Shown here piece by piece: positions 27,831 to 37,193 of a DNA stretch of 64,000 nucleotides. Made by a program: the position numbers and the translations under genes. Source of the stretch: Prochlorococcus sp. AG-402-N08 (GTDB lineage Bacteria; Cyanobacteriota; Cyanobacteriia; PCC-6307; Cyanobiaceae); the NCBI GenBank assembly GCA_003216535.1, contig QCIS01000002.1, positions 93,774-157,773 on the forward strand, in the 5' to 3' direction. Position 1 is the first letter of the stretch, and every line of letters begins with the position of its first letter. A model generated the notes under the pieces. The model worked only from the letters and a program-made list of their open reading frames with translations, was not told the DNA's origin and did no database searches.

Positions 27831-28436
27831 TTAATTAATAGAAATAATGTCTTTTTCGTTAAAACCTTCTTTTAAAAGTTCTTTATTTAAATCATCTTTT
27901 GATGTAACTCTATCAACAAATAATATTCCTTTTAAGTGATCCATTTCATGTTGAATACACCTTGCTAGAAGTCCATCTGCCTTCATTTTACGTGGTCTCC
28001 CCATCTCATCTCTAAATTTTAATTTTATAGTAGATGGTCTCACTACATTTAGATAGACACCAGGTATACTCAAACAGCCTTCTTCGTATGAATTCAGGGT
28101 TGTTCCATAGTCTGTAATTTCTGGGTTGATTAATATTAAAGGTTCTGCTGCTGAATCTTCAAAATTTACATCTATGACAAGAAGCTCCTTGTTAATTCCA
28201 ATTTGAGGTGCAGCAAGTCCAATTCCTTTTGCTGCATACATGCTTTGAAGCATGTCTTTAGCAAGTTTTCTAATCGATTCGTCAACTTTAGTTATTCTTT
28301 TGGAATTTAGTCTTAATACATCATCACCAAGTTTATAAATGTCTAGAGATGGCTTACATGTTTGTTCCTTTGAAATTTTTTCCGAGATCCCATTTGTTTT
28401 GGACTTTTTTGCAAGTTGTGAAAAATGGTTCGCCAC
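27831..28436 (-). CDS. def: Peptide deformylase
   Basis: The enzyme removes the formyl group from nascent protein N-termini. All three metal-site motifs are present: GIGLAAPQIG (71-80), EGCLSIPG (Cys121) and HEMDH (His163, Glu164, His167). The 201-aa length includes an N-terminal extension of about 30 residues before LDIYKLGDDVLR, usual in cyanobacteria. It heads the minus-strand run def > HIT > small protein > ABC exporter > hli, and is divergent from the serine peptidase gene. Confidence 0.97.
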   Translation of the reverse strand: MANHFSQLAKKSKTNGISEKISKEQTCKPSLDIYKLGDDVLRLNSKRITKVDESIRKLAKDMLQSMYAAKGIGLAAPQIGINKELLVIDVNFEDSAAEPLILINPEITDYGTTLNSYEEGCLSIPGVYLNVVRPSTIKLKFRDEMGRPRKMKADGLLARCIQHEMDHLKGILFVDRVTSKDDLNKELLKEGFNEKDIISIN

Positions 28437-28513
28437 GTTAAAAAAAAGTTTTTAGTTAAGAGTTTAGCTATAAAAATATTAGCACTTTAATTTACTTTCT
28501 TTATAGTTTTTAA

Positions 28514-30439
28514 ATGAGTAATGATGATAAGTTAAAAGTTAGGCAAAATATTTCTAAAAAAAAAGCTTTTAAGGAATTAACTATTATTAGGGATACCATT
28601 TTTTGGATTGACGTTGTTGGTGAAGGTCAAAATGAAAATGCCATTTTTGCAAGACCTTTTAGTCAGAAAGATGCATTTCCCCAAAAACTAACTGGTAAAA
28701 AATTTAATATTAAAAATAATTTTCATGGATATGGTGGTAAATCTTATAAATGTATAGATTTTAAAAATAATTTTTATTTGATATGGATAGATCAGTTGAC
28801 AAAGGCAGTATGGTTTCAAATTTTTAAAGAGGCAGCATCAAATGATATAAATCAAAATAAATATCTTGATTCAGTTCAAGAACCTAAACAACTATCTAAA
28901 TCAATTGAAGGCAATTTCGATTCTTCATTTGTTATTTCTGAAGAAAACTTTTTGTATGGTATTTGTGAAATAAACAATAGAGATTATTTATTTTCTTTAA
29001 ATTTAAAGAAGACAAAACAAGATATTCGTCGAATAAAAAAATTTAAAAATTTTGCTGGAGATTTATCTTCTAATACCACTACTAGCTTACTTTCTTGGAT
29101 CGAGTGGGATTCTCCATATATGCCCTGGGAGAAAAATGATCTTTTTTTTGCTCAAATAGACTTTGATGGAGAGATACAAAAAATAAAAAAATTCTCAAAT
29201 AAGCTTGTTAATGTCAACAAAAAAGTTTCTTTTTTCCAACCTTATTGGATATGTGAAACACTTTTAGTATGTTCTGAAGATAGTTCTGGGTGGTGGAACT
29301 TATTGTTTTTAGATGTTAGTGAAATTGAGAATATTTTTATTAAGAAAAGAATAGAGCGAAATTTTATTGAATATGGAGTACCCCAATGGGTCTCAGGAAT
29401 AACATTGTTTTCAGGGACCATAAAAAATTTATTTTGTTTAGCAAAAAAAGAAAATAGTTTAATAGTCGAACAATATAAAGATCTTTCATTAGTTAAAGAA
29501 TTTCCTACTATTTTTACCTCAATAAGTGATTTCAGTGTTTTTCGGAAGAAAGTTCTTTTAAAAGGATATGGATCTGATTTTTTGGGAACTTTACTTGAAA
29601 TCGATTTTGCAGAAAAAATTTTATCAAATTTTTCTGATCAGATATATTTTGATCATATAAAGGATTGTTCAAAACCTGAAACATTTTGGTTTAAAGGTTT
29701 TGAGGATCAATCTACTCATTCTTATCTTTATAAACCGATTGTTGAAAATTTTAGAAAGCCTCCGCTCCTTGTTAGAGCTCATAGCGGACCAACTTCATTT
29801 TTTGATGGATCATATAATTCTGAAGTTCAATATTGGACTTCGAAGGGATTTTTTGTTGCTGAAGTGAATTATGGAGGATCATCAGGATTTGGCAAGGCAT
29901 ATAGAGAGAGGTTGAATAATAAGTGGGGTATTGTTGATTCTTATGATTGCAAAGCACTAGCTCTTGAATTAATTCAACTAAATTTAGTGGATAGTGATAA
30001 AGTAGTAATTTTTGGTAATAGTGCTGGTGGGCTAACTGCTCTAAATTGTTTATTATATGGGTCTATTTTTACAGCTGCAATTTGTAAATATCCTGTAATA
30101 GATTTGAAGGATATGCATCACAACACTCATAGATTTGAAAAAGATTATTTAAATTCTTTGGTGGGAAATTATTTAAAAAATTATGATGATTACATAAATA
30201 GATCTCCAATAAATCAAATTAAAAAAATAAAAAAACCTATTTTATTGTTTCATGGAAAAAAAGATACAGTTATTTCGTATCAACAAACTTTAAAAATTAA
30301 AGAAATTTTAATTCAGAATAATAAATATTCAGAAGTTATTTTTTTTGAAAATGAAGGTCATGGGTTTAAAAATATTGAAAATAAGGAGGTAGTAATGCAA
30401 AAATCTCAGAAATTTTTAAAAAATGCTTTGAACATTTAA
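28514..30439 (+). CDS. S9-family serine peptidase (prolyl oligopeptidase-like)
   Basis: The 641-aa protein has an N-terminal beta-propeller-like region and a C-terminal alpha/beta-hydrolase domain. The nucleophile motif FGNSAGG gives Ser503; the acid is in HGKKDTV (Asp584) and the base in GHGF (His616), a complete triad. Acylaminoacyl-peptidase or dipeptidyl aminopeptidase relatives cleave small peptides. No signal peptide is seen, so it should be cytoplasmic. It overlaps the stop of the convergent sufS by 4 bp. Confidence 0.88.
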   Translation: MSNDDKLKVRQNISKKKAFKELTIIRDTIFWIDVVGEGQNENAIFARPFSQKDAFPQKLTGKKFNIKNNFHGYGGKSYKCIDFKNNFYLIWIDQLTKAVWFQIFKEAASNDINQNKYLDSVQEPKQLSKSIEGNFDSSFVISEENFLYGICEINNRDYLFSLNLKKTKQDIRRIKKFKNFAGDLSSNTTTSLLSWIEWDSPYMPWEKNDLFFAQIDFDGEIQKIKKFSNKLVNVNKKVSFFQPYWICETLLVCSEDSSGWWNLLFLDVSEIENIFIKKRIERNFIEYGVPQWVSGITLFSGTIKNLFCLAKKENSLIVEQYKDLSLVKEFPTIFTSISDFSVFRKKVLLKGYGSDFLGTLLEIDFAEKILSNFSDQIYFDHIKDCSKPETFWFKGFEDQSTHSYLYKPIVENFRKPPLLVRAHSGPTSFFDGSYNSEVQYWTSKGFFVAEVNYGGSSGFGKAYRERLNNKWGIVDSYDCKALALELIQLNLVDSDKVVIFGNSAGGLTALNCLLYGSIFTAAICKYPVIDLKDMHHNTHRFEKDYLNSLVGNYLKNYDDYINRSPINQIKKIKKPILLFHGKKDTVISYQQTLKIKEILIQNNKYSEVIFFENEGHGFKNIENKEVVMQKSQKFLKNALNI

Positions 30440-31689
30440 GAATTGATTTTTAGGAAATTAATAGTATCTTTTAATTTTTCTATAAATATATCAATTTCTT
30501 CCTTATTGGTTGTGAAATTCATGCTAATTCTAGACGTAGATTTAATTCCGATGTATCTGTGAAGAGGTTGACAACAATGATGCCCACTTCTGATGCAAAT
30601 TCCTTTTGAGTCAAGAATTTCAGCAATATCGTTTGAATGTATGTTTTTTATATAGAAAGTTGCAAGTGATGCTCTGTTTGGATCTATCTCCGGCGATGGG
30701 CCTATGATTTCAACATTTTTTATTTGATTTAATTTTTCAAATAAATATTGAGTAATAGACTTTTCATATTCATGAATTTCATCCAATCCAATGTTATTTA
30801 TGTAATTAATAGCTTCAGCAAGACCTATTGCTTCTGCAATAGCAGGAGTTCCAGCTTCAAATTTATGTGGGAGCTCTGCCCAAGTACTTGTCTCTTCAAA
30901 AACATCTTGAATCATTTCGCCACCTCCAAATAGAGGAGGAATTTTTTCTAGAATTTCTTTTCTTGACCAGAGGAAACCAATACCTGTAGGACCGCAAAGT
31001 TTATGTCCTGACCCCGCTAAAAAATCTACATCAAGATCAATCACATCCATTTTTTGATGCGCCAAACTTTGACATGCATCTATTAACACTAAAGAGCCCT
31101 TTTGTTTAGCTAGTTTAGTTATCTCTTTGATTGGATTACAGCAACCTAAAGTATTACTAACATGAACTATGCTAACAAGCTTTGTTCTAGATGTTAGTTT
31201 TGATTTAAAATCATCTAGATTTAATTTTCCATATTTATCTATACCTACAAATTTTAATTTGCATTTATTTTTTGCTGCGACCATTTGCCAAGGAACAATA
31301 TTGCTATGATGCTCCATAATTGACAAGAGAATTTCATCGTTTTCTTTTAATGAAGATTCACCCCATGATCTAGCCGCGAGATTTATTGCTTCAGTAGCAT
31401 TTCTTGTAAAAATAATTTCTTTTGTTGAATTTGCATTTATATATTTACTTATTAAATATCGTGCATTTTCAAATTCTTCAGTCGCTTTAGCACTCAATTG
31501 ATGCGCACCTCTATGTACATTTGCATTGAAGTTTCTATAATATTCATCAATTTTTTTTAAGACTTGTATTGGTTTTTGAGTGGTTGCAGCATGGTCTAAA
31601 TAAATAATTTGCTCATTACTTTCTAAGTTCTTATTTAAAAGAGGAAAGTCTTTTTTAGTTATTTGAGGAAAATTTTGAATCGTTTTCAT
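30436..31689 (-). CDS. sufS: Cysteine desulfurase SufS
   Basis: SufS takes sulfur from cysteine for Fe-S cluster assembly. The 417-aa class V aminotransferase-fold protein has the PLP lysine in SGHKLCGPTG (Lys230) and the persulfide cysteine in RSGHHCCQP (Cys372). HRGAHQLSA and DACQSLAHQKMD are also typical of group II desulfurases. Its ATG overlaps the stop codon of sufD by one base (TAATG), showing coupling. It is the last gene of sufBCDS. Confidence 0.97.
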   Translation of the reverse strand: MKTIQNFPQITKKDFPLLNKNLESNEQIIYLDHAATTQKPIQVLKKIDEYYRNFNANVHRGAHQLSAKATEEFENARYLISKYINANSTKEIIFTRNATEAINLAARSWGESSLKENDEILLSIMEHHSNIVPWQMVAAKNKCKLKFVGIDKYGKLNLDDFKSKLTSRTKLVSIVHVSNTLGCCNPIKEITKLAKQKGSLVLIDACQSLAHQKMDVIDLDVDFLAGSGHKLCGPTGIGFLWSRKEILEKIPPLFGGGEMIQDVFEETSTWAELPHKFEAGTPAIAEAIGLAEAINYINNIGLDEIHEYEKSITQYLFEKLNQIKNVEIIGPSPEIDPNRASLATFYIKNIHSNDIAEILDSKGICIRSGHHCCQPLHRYIGIKSTSRISMNFTTNKEEIDIFIEKLKDTINFLKINS

Positions 31690-32906
31690 TAGTTCTGGTT
31701 TAAAACTGTATCAAGCAAATCCCATCTGTCTTTTGAAACGGGAATAAATGAAATTATTTCTTGAAAGTAAGAACTTAATTGTAGTTTACTTGCTTCTGCT
31801 AATGTGATTCCTCTTGTTCGCATATAAAAAAGTTCTTCTTCATTTAATTGCGAAATCGTGGCTCCATGTTTGCATTTGACATCATCAGCAATTATTTCTA
31901 ATTGAGGTTTGGTATCTATTTGTGCGAGATTTGATAAAAGTAAATTTCTGCTTAATTGAGAAGCATCAGTTTTCTGTGCACTTTTAGGAACTATTATCGA
32001 ACCTTCAAATATTGCATGTGATTTATCGTCAGCAAGTGATTTGTTGATTTGATCTAGAAATCCATTTGGACCATTAAAGTCTATTTTTGTATAAGTAGAA
32101 ATTTGTTCATCGCTTTTTGTTATTTGCATACCTTTGATATTGGTTTTAGCGTTACCTACAGATTGTTTAATACTTATTTCAAATCTTGCATAATTAAATT
32201 TGAAATGTAAAGATCCTAAGTTGTATTCGCTGTTTTTTTGTTGAATAACATTTAGAGAATTTAATAAATTTGATCTGTTTTCACCATAAGAAACAACCCC
32301 ATGATTTAAGGAACTATTTTCTTCTAAACAAAAAAATGTTGATTGAGATAATGAAGAGTTTTCTTTACCAAGATTTACTTGTAATAATTTAATCTCACAA
32401 TTCTTTTCTAAAAATATTACGAGGGTTTTTGCGTTTAAAGAATTACTTGATGCATGACTAAAGATTTCAATAGGAGGGATTTTTGATCCATTTATTTTTA
32501 ATCCCAAGATATTCTTTGCACAACTTAAGGAAAGATTAAGCAGGTCACTCCAATTTTCGTTTTGATCAAAACAAGATATTTGTTCTTTGATATATTTATT
32601 TAATTCATCCTCACTTAATTGCTCTATTGAATAATTTTTCTCTGTTAATTTAATTTTGAAATTTTCACCAATTATTAATCTAATAGTACTATGAGAATTT
32701 TTTGGATAGGGCATATCAAATTTTGAATCTTTTTCATTAATTGAGTAGTCTAAAAAGTTTGAAAATTTGGATTTATTTGAAAGTCTCCATAGTTCACTTT
32801 TAGGATTAGGGAGGGGACTAGATTGTAATTTATGAAGACAGATTTTTTGTATTTCTGTTTGATCGTCAATTAATTTATTAGTTTTTATTTTTTCAATAAT
32901 GTTCAT
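31689..32906 (-). CDS. sufD: Fe-S assembly scaffold protein SufD
   Basis: SufD pairs with SufB on the SufBC2D scaffold where clusters form. The 405-aa protein is a right-handed beta-helix type with the C-terminal UPF0051 motif KCKHGATISQLNEEELFYM, followed by RTRGITLAEA. The N-terminal half is divergent, as usual for SufD. The ATG directly follows the stop of sufC. Confidence 0.95.
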   Translation of the reverse strand: MNIIEKIKTNKLIDDQTEIQKICLHKLQSSPLPNPKSELWRLSNKSKFSNFLDYSINEKDSKFDMPYPKNSHSTIRLIIGENFKIKLTEKNYSIEQLSEDELNKYIKEQISCFDQNENWSDLLNLSLSCAKNILGLKINGSKIPPIEIFSHASSNSLNAKTLVIFLEKNCEIKLLQVNLGKENSSLSQSTFFCLEENSSLNHGVVSYGENRSNLLNSLNVIQQKNSEYNLGSLHFKFNYARFEISIKQSVGNAKTNIKGMQITKSDEQISTYTKIDFNGPNGFLDQINKSLADDKSHAIFEGSIIVPKSAQKTDASQLSRNLLLSNLAQIDTKPQLEIIADDVKCKHGATISQLNEEELFYMRTRGITLAEASKLQLSSYFQEIISFIPVSKDRWDLLDTVLNQN

Positions 32907-33695
32907 TTAGTTAGTCTCTTTTAAAAAGTTATCAGTCCATTCGTAACCTTTTTTTTCAAGTTCTAATGCAAGATCACTCCCACCAGTTTTTATGATTTGT
33001 CCATCTGCCATAACATGGACATAATTTGGTTCGATTTCATCAAGTAATCGTTGGTAGTGGGTAATTAATATAATTCCAGTTTGTCCATTAGATATTTTTT
33101 TAATTCCTGATGCGACTATTCTAAGAGCATCAATATCTAGTCCGGAATCAGTCTCATCTAATATTGCTATCTTGGGCTCAAGTAAAGCCATTTGCAGAAT
33201 TTCATTTCTTTTCTTTTCACCTCCGGAAAATCCTTGATTTACACTTCTTGATAGAAATGCATGATCCATCTTGACAAGTTCTAACTTTTCTTTAACTAAT
33301 TCCTCAAAATCAAAAGTGTCTAATTCTTCTTTGTTAAGGAATTTTCTTCTAGCATTGGTAGAAACTCTAAGAAACTCAAGATTACTCACGCCTGGAATTT
33401 CTATGGGATATTGGAAACCAAGGAAAATTCCTGATTGAGCTCTTTCTTCAGGTTCTGAAGAGTTGATATTTTCACCTAAAAATTTTATTTCTCCATTTGT
33501 AATATTATACGAGGGATGTCCTGCAATGATTTTTGAAAAAGTACTTTTGCCGCATCCATTTCTTCCCATAATGGCATGGATTTCACCAGGATATACAGTT
33601 AGTGAAACCCCCTTTAAAATTGGAAGATTATTAGTAGATGCAAAGAGATTTTCAACTTCTAATAATGGATCTGATTCTTTCATTTTACTTTGCAT
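32907..33695 (-). CDS. sufC: Fe-S assembly ATPase SufC
   Basis: SufC is the ABC-type ATPase of the SufBCD scaffold. The 262-aa protein has Walker [10 protein letters not shown] (44-52), signature [10 protein letters not shown], Walker [13 protein letters not shown] and the H-loop ITHYQRLL. No membrane partner is present, as expected for this soluble ATPase. A second in-frame ATG four codons on ([10 protein letters not shown]) could be the start. It lies 21 bp after sufB. Confidence 0.97.
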   Translation of the reverse strand: MQSKMKESDPLLEVENLFASTNNLPILKGVSLTVYPGEIHAIMGRNGCGKSTFSKIIAGHPSYNITNGEIKFLGENINSSEPEERAQSGIFLGFQYPIEIPGVSNLEFLRVSTNARRKFLNKEELDTFDFEELVKEKLELVKMDHAFLSRSVNQGFSGGEKKRNEILQMALLEPKIAILDETDSGLDIDALRIVASGIKKISNGQTGIILITHYQRLLDEIEPNYVHVMADGQIIKTGGSDLALELEKKGYEWTDNFLKETN

Positions 33696-33716
33696 TTAAG
33701 TTTAGAAGTTGTTTAA

Positions 33717-35159
33717 TTAACCTACTGATCCCTCGAGTTTAAGTGCCAGTAACTTATCAGCTTCAGCAGCAAATTCCATAGGTAATTGATTAAATACATC
33801 TCTGCAGAAACCGCTGACCATCATAGATACTGCCTCCTCAAATTCTATACCTCTGCTTTGGAGATAAAAAAGTTGATCTTCGGAGATTCTACATGTGCTC
33901 GCTTCATGCTCAATTTCAGAATTGGGTTGTTTAGATTTGATGTAAGGGAATGTATTTGCAGAAGCTTGATCCCCTATTAACATTGAATCACATTGACTGT
34001 AATTTCTTGATCCTGCAGCTTTTGTTCCCATTTTGACAAGGCCTCTATAGCTGTTGATTGAATTACCTGCACTTATACCTTTGCTAACAATAGTTGATTT
34101 GGTTTTAGGACCAATATGAATCATTTTTGTGCCGGTATCTGCTTGCTGAAGATTATTGGTGAGTGCTACTGAATAAAATTCCCCCACAGATTCTTCCCCT
34201 AAAAGGAGACAGCTAGGATATTTCCATGTAATTGCTGAACCTGTTTCAACTTGAGACCAGCTAATTTTACTTCTCTTACCTAAACATTTTCCTCTTTTGG
34301 TGACAAAATTAAAAATTCCCCCAACACCTTCTTCATCACCAGCATACCAATTTTGCACTGTTGAATATTTTATTGAGGCATCGTCTAGGGCTATGAGTTC
34401 CACAACTGCAGCATGTAGGGTATTCGTATCAAACATTGGCGCTGTACAACCTTCTAGATAACTTACAGAACTTGATTCTTCAGCTATGATAAGTGTTCTC
34501 TCAAATTGTCCAGAATCCCCACTATTTATTCTGAAATAGGAAGATAGGTCCATGGGGCATGTAACACCTTTTGGGATATAAACAAAAGAACCATCACTAA
34601 AAACAGCAGAATTTAGTGCTGCAAAATAATTATCACTAGCTGGAACCACTGTACCTAAATATTTTTCAATCAAATCCGGGTGATTTTTTACTGCTTCACT
34701 GATTGAACAGAATATAACTCCATGTCCAGCAAGTTCCTCTCTAAATGTTGTAGCTATAGAAACACTATCAAAGACTGCATCTACTGCTACATTTGTGAGT
34801 TTTTTTTGTTCAGTTAGAGGTATTCCCAATTTGTCAAAAGTCTCAAGAAGTTTGGGATCAACTTCATTCAAACTAGAAATTTTCTCCTTTTGTTTGGGAG
34901 CAGAGTAATAAATTATATTTTGATAATCGATTTTTTTGTATCCCAAACCTGCCCAATCAGGTTCATCCATTTTTTTCCATTTTTTAAAAGCTTTTAATCT
35001 AAAATCAAGGAGGAATTTAGGCTCTTCTTTTTTTTGTGAAATAAGTCTAATTATGCTTTCATTCAATCCCTTTGCAATTTTTTCAGTTTCAATATCTGTA
35101 ACGAAACCATACTTGTAAGGCTCCTTTACTACGTCTTTAACTAAATTTTCATTATCCAT
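33717..35159 (-). CDS. sufB: Fe-S assembly scaffold protein SufB
   Basis: SufB is the main cluster-building subunit. The 480-aa protein shows [18 protein letters not shown] at the start, [26 protein letters not shown] sequence in the middle, and the C-terminal [17 protein letters not shown] and [17 protein letters not shown]. The frame is open 20 codons further upstream to a TTG at 35219, but the ATG at 35159 gives the normal SufB start [11 protein letters not shown]. It is the first gene of sufBCDS; the promoter must lie between 35160 and the divergent gene at 35255. Confidence 0.97.
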   Translation of the reverse strand: MDNENLVKDVVKEPYKYGFVTDIETEKIAKGLNESIIRLISQKKEEPKFLLDFRLKAFKKWKKMDEPDWAGLGYKKIDYQNIIYYSAPKQKEKISSLNEVDPKLLETFDKLGIPLTEQKKLTNVAVDAVFDSVSIATTFREELAGHGVIFCSISEAVKNHPDLIEKYLGTVVPASDNYFAALNSAVFSDGSFVYIPKGVTCPMDLSSYFRINSGDSGQFERTLIIAEESSSVSYLEGCTAPMFDTNTLHAAVVELIALDDASIKYSTVQNWYAGDEEGVGGIFNFVTKRGKCLGKRSKISWSQVETGSAITWKYPSCLLLGEESVGEFYSVALTNNLQQADTGTKMIHIGPKTKSTIVSKGISAGNSINSYRGLVKMGTKAAGSRNYSQCDSMLIGDQASANTFPYIKSKQPNSEIEHEASTCRISEDQLFYLQSRGIEFEEAVSMMVSGFCRDVFNQLPMEFAAEADKLLALKLEGSVG

Positions 35160-35254
35160 GTTATCCAAAAATAACCTATTACAATTAGCTTTATATACTC
35201 TAACGAAAGATATCCCCAATATTGAGTTTTTTCTTTTATTAAAATTAAAAATTA

Positions 35255-35608
35255 ATGTCTAATAATCTTGATCCTTTGTCAAATCCTCTAAATATCCAAA
35301 AAATTAAAGAAATTGACAATCTAGACTTACCAATAATGCAGAAACATCATGTAAGAATACTTGCTCATTGCCTCCAAATTTTAAAAATTATAAATGCAGA
35401 TGATAGTTATGAATTATGGGATAATGATTCTCTGAGAAAATGGTGTGATAATCAATCTAAAATTTTTGGTGATAGAAAATTTAGTGACCTTTTTTATGAC
35501 CAATTAGATTCCGCTGCAAAAAAATTAAATACTTTTTCAGAAAGAATAGGAAAAAATATTGAAGATTTAGAGATTGATGATTTAGTACTTCTAGTTGAAC
35601 GAGGATAG
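35255..35608 (+). CDS. Hypothetical protein divergent from sufB
   Basis: Not recognised. The 117-aa protein looks soluble and helical, with [18 protein letters not shown] in the middle, [14 protein letters not shown] and an acidic end [14 protein letters not shown]. It has only two cysteines and no visible helix-turn-helix, so it does not look like SufR, the Fe-S repressor often divergent from suf in other cyanobacteria. Position beside sufB suggests, but does not show, a link to Fe-S metabolism. Confidence 0.7.
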   Translation: MSNNLDPLSNPLNIQKIKEIDNLDLPIMQKHHVRILAHCLQILKIINADDSYELWDNDSLRKWCDNQSKIFGDRKFSDLFYDQLDSAAKKLNTFSERIGKNIEDLEIDDLVLLVERG

Positions 35609-35754
35609 AAATCTTCTAAATTGATCCCGAAGAAAAAATATATTTTTGTTGAGTTGTTAACAAATTTGGGTAATAAAATTTAAAAAAAAAGAAAATTAAT
35701 TTACATTCAAACAAACTCTAAAAACTTACTGTTTCCTTTATTACCAACTGTTTT

Positions 35755-35760
35755 GAGGAG
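35755..35760 (+). promoter_or_regulatory. Strong Shine-Dalgarno-like GAGGAG before the DUF4912 gene
   Basis: GAGGAG lies 21 bp before the TTG at 35782, too far for normal use, but 9 bp before an in-frame ATT at 35770. There is a stop codon in frame at 35767. Either the TTG is used without it or the rare ATT is the start. Confidence 0.4.
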
Positions 35761-35781
35761 AAATAATAAATTTGTAAATTA

Positions 35782-36978
35782 TTGAGTAGTCAGAGGATCC
35801 TGACGACAGGTCAAAAAGGTGCACAAATTCCAAAAAAAAAGAACATACTGATCCCAAACAAAAATGGAGATTTTAAAGTGGCTGATGGGATCATAAATAA
35901 AGATCAATTACTCGCACTAACCCTCAGACAATTACGTCAAGAAGCAAGTAAATTATCAGTACCTTTATACAGTCGTAAAACAAAGGCTGTTTTAGTTGAC
36001 TTAATAATTAAATACCAGGAAAAATCTTCTGAGAAAATAAATACAAGTGCACTCAAGCCAAATTTTGAAGATACTTTTGAGACAAATACCATTATTACTA
36101 GTGAAGAAGTCAAAACAAATGTGGTCTTCCTACCACGAGATCCAGATTGGGCATATGTTTTCTGGCAAATTTCTGATGCTGATAGAGAAAAAGCACAATC
36201 TTTGGGAGCAAATAAATTATGTTTACGATTATTTGATGCATCTGGTTCTGAAGGAAGTAATTTGAATCAAGGAACACTAAGGGAGATAGCTGTAGATAGT
36301 TATAGTACTGAATGGTATTTACCAATCCCACTTGCAGATAGAGACTATAAAGTTGAATTAGGTTACAAATATGGATTTAACTGGATGTCATTGGCATTTT
36401 CTTCTGTAAGTCATGTCCCTGGATCACATCCTTCTGAGCAAATTCTTGATAAATTTGTACCTTTTAGTTTAGATTCTACATCTGAGTCAATTCAAGATAT
36501 CTCAAACACTGTTACTCCAGAACAAACTGGTATACATGAAAGATTATATCAAGCAGCAACTAACATTCCCCTTAGAAGGAAAGTTGGTTCAGAAGAATTT
36601 ATGGAAAATGTAAATTCAACAAATCTTAATGATAATCTTACTGATTCAGGTGCTGGTAAATGGTCTTCAGGTTTAAATGAATCTGGAAGTGGAATAGTAA
36701 AAAATAGATCTTTTTGGCTTGTTGCAGATGCTGAATTAATTGTTTACGGAGCAACAGAACCCTCTGCAAAACTCACAATTGGTGGAGAGGATGTGCCTCT
36801 TGCTTCTGACGGTACTTTTAGAATTCAGGTTCCATTTAGAGACGGCACTCAAAAATACGATATTAAAGCTGTTGATAAATCTGGTGAGCAAGAAAAAAAT
36901 ATATCAATGAAATTTGATAGAACTACTCCTCATGACGATACTAATGAAAAAGATAATGCTGAGAAAGAATGGTTTTAA
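35782..36978 (+). CDS. DUF4912 protein with SAP/Rho-N-like N-terminal domain
   Basis: The 398-aa protein starts with a basic region, then LLALTLRQLRQEASKLSVPLYSRKTKAVLVDLI near residues 43-75, a helix-extended-loop-helix like SAP or Rho N-terminal domains. The DUF4912 core follows (FLPRDPDWAYVFWQISDADRE), then a beta-rich region and a C-terminal Ig-like unit (YGATEPSAKLTIGGEDVPL). DUF4912 is thought to bind carbohydrate or act at the cell surface, while SAP-like units bind nucleic acid, so the role is unclear. The start is TTG, or the ATT at 35770. Confidence 0.75.
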   Translation: MSSQRILTTGQKGAQIPKKKNILIPNKNGDFKVADGIINKDQLLALTLRQLRQEASKLSVPLYSRKTKAVLVDLIIKYQEKSSEKINTSALKPNFEDTFETNTIITSEEVKTNVVFLPRDPDWAYVFWQISDADREKAQSLGANKLCLRLFDASGSEGSNLNQGTLREIAVDSYSTEWYLPIPLADRDYKVELGYKYGFNWMSLAFSSVSHVPGSHPSEQILDKFVPFSLDSTSESIQDISNTVTPEQTGIHERLYQAATNIPLRRKVGSEEFMENVNSTNLNDNLTDSGAGKWSSGLNESGSGIVKNRSFWLVADAELIVYGATEPSAKLTIGGEDVPLASDGTFRIQVPFRDGTQKYDIKAVDKSGEQEKNISMKFDRTTPHDDTNEKDNAEKEWF

Positions 36979-36990
36979 TTAATTAAATCT

Positions 36991-37161
36991 ATGCTGAAAA
37001 AAATTGTAGCTTTCACTCCTTTATTTGGAGCATTGACATTTCCCCTTATTGTTCCAATTACAATTTCTAAATTTGGTATCAACTATGGAATTTTGAGCGC
37101 ATTATTAATTTCTTCCTTATGGTTTATCGCTATGTTAAGAACATCTGAAATGCCTCATTAA
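36991..37161 (+). CDS. Small two-helix membrane protein, 56 aa
   Basis: A complete ATG-to-TAA frame begins 12 bp after the DUF4912 stop. The product MLKKIVAFTPLFGALTFP has a first hydrophobic stretch (FGALTFPLIVPITIS) and a second one (ILSALLISSLWFIAML), ending RTSEMPH. I do not recognise a family. Composition, spacing and same-strand position between DUF4912 and pgm support a real gene, probably co-transcribed with one of them. Confidence 0.6.
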   Translation: MLKKIVAFTPLFGALTFPLIVPITISKFGINYGILSALLISSLWFIAMLRTSEMPH

Positions 37162-37193
37162 TTTAGTTAGATTTTTGGAAGTTTCTTGAAATT

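Noticed and set aside
35160..35219. N-terminal extension of SufB from a TTG
   Set aside because: The added 20 residues do not resemble SufB, and the ATG at 35159 gives the family's usual start.
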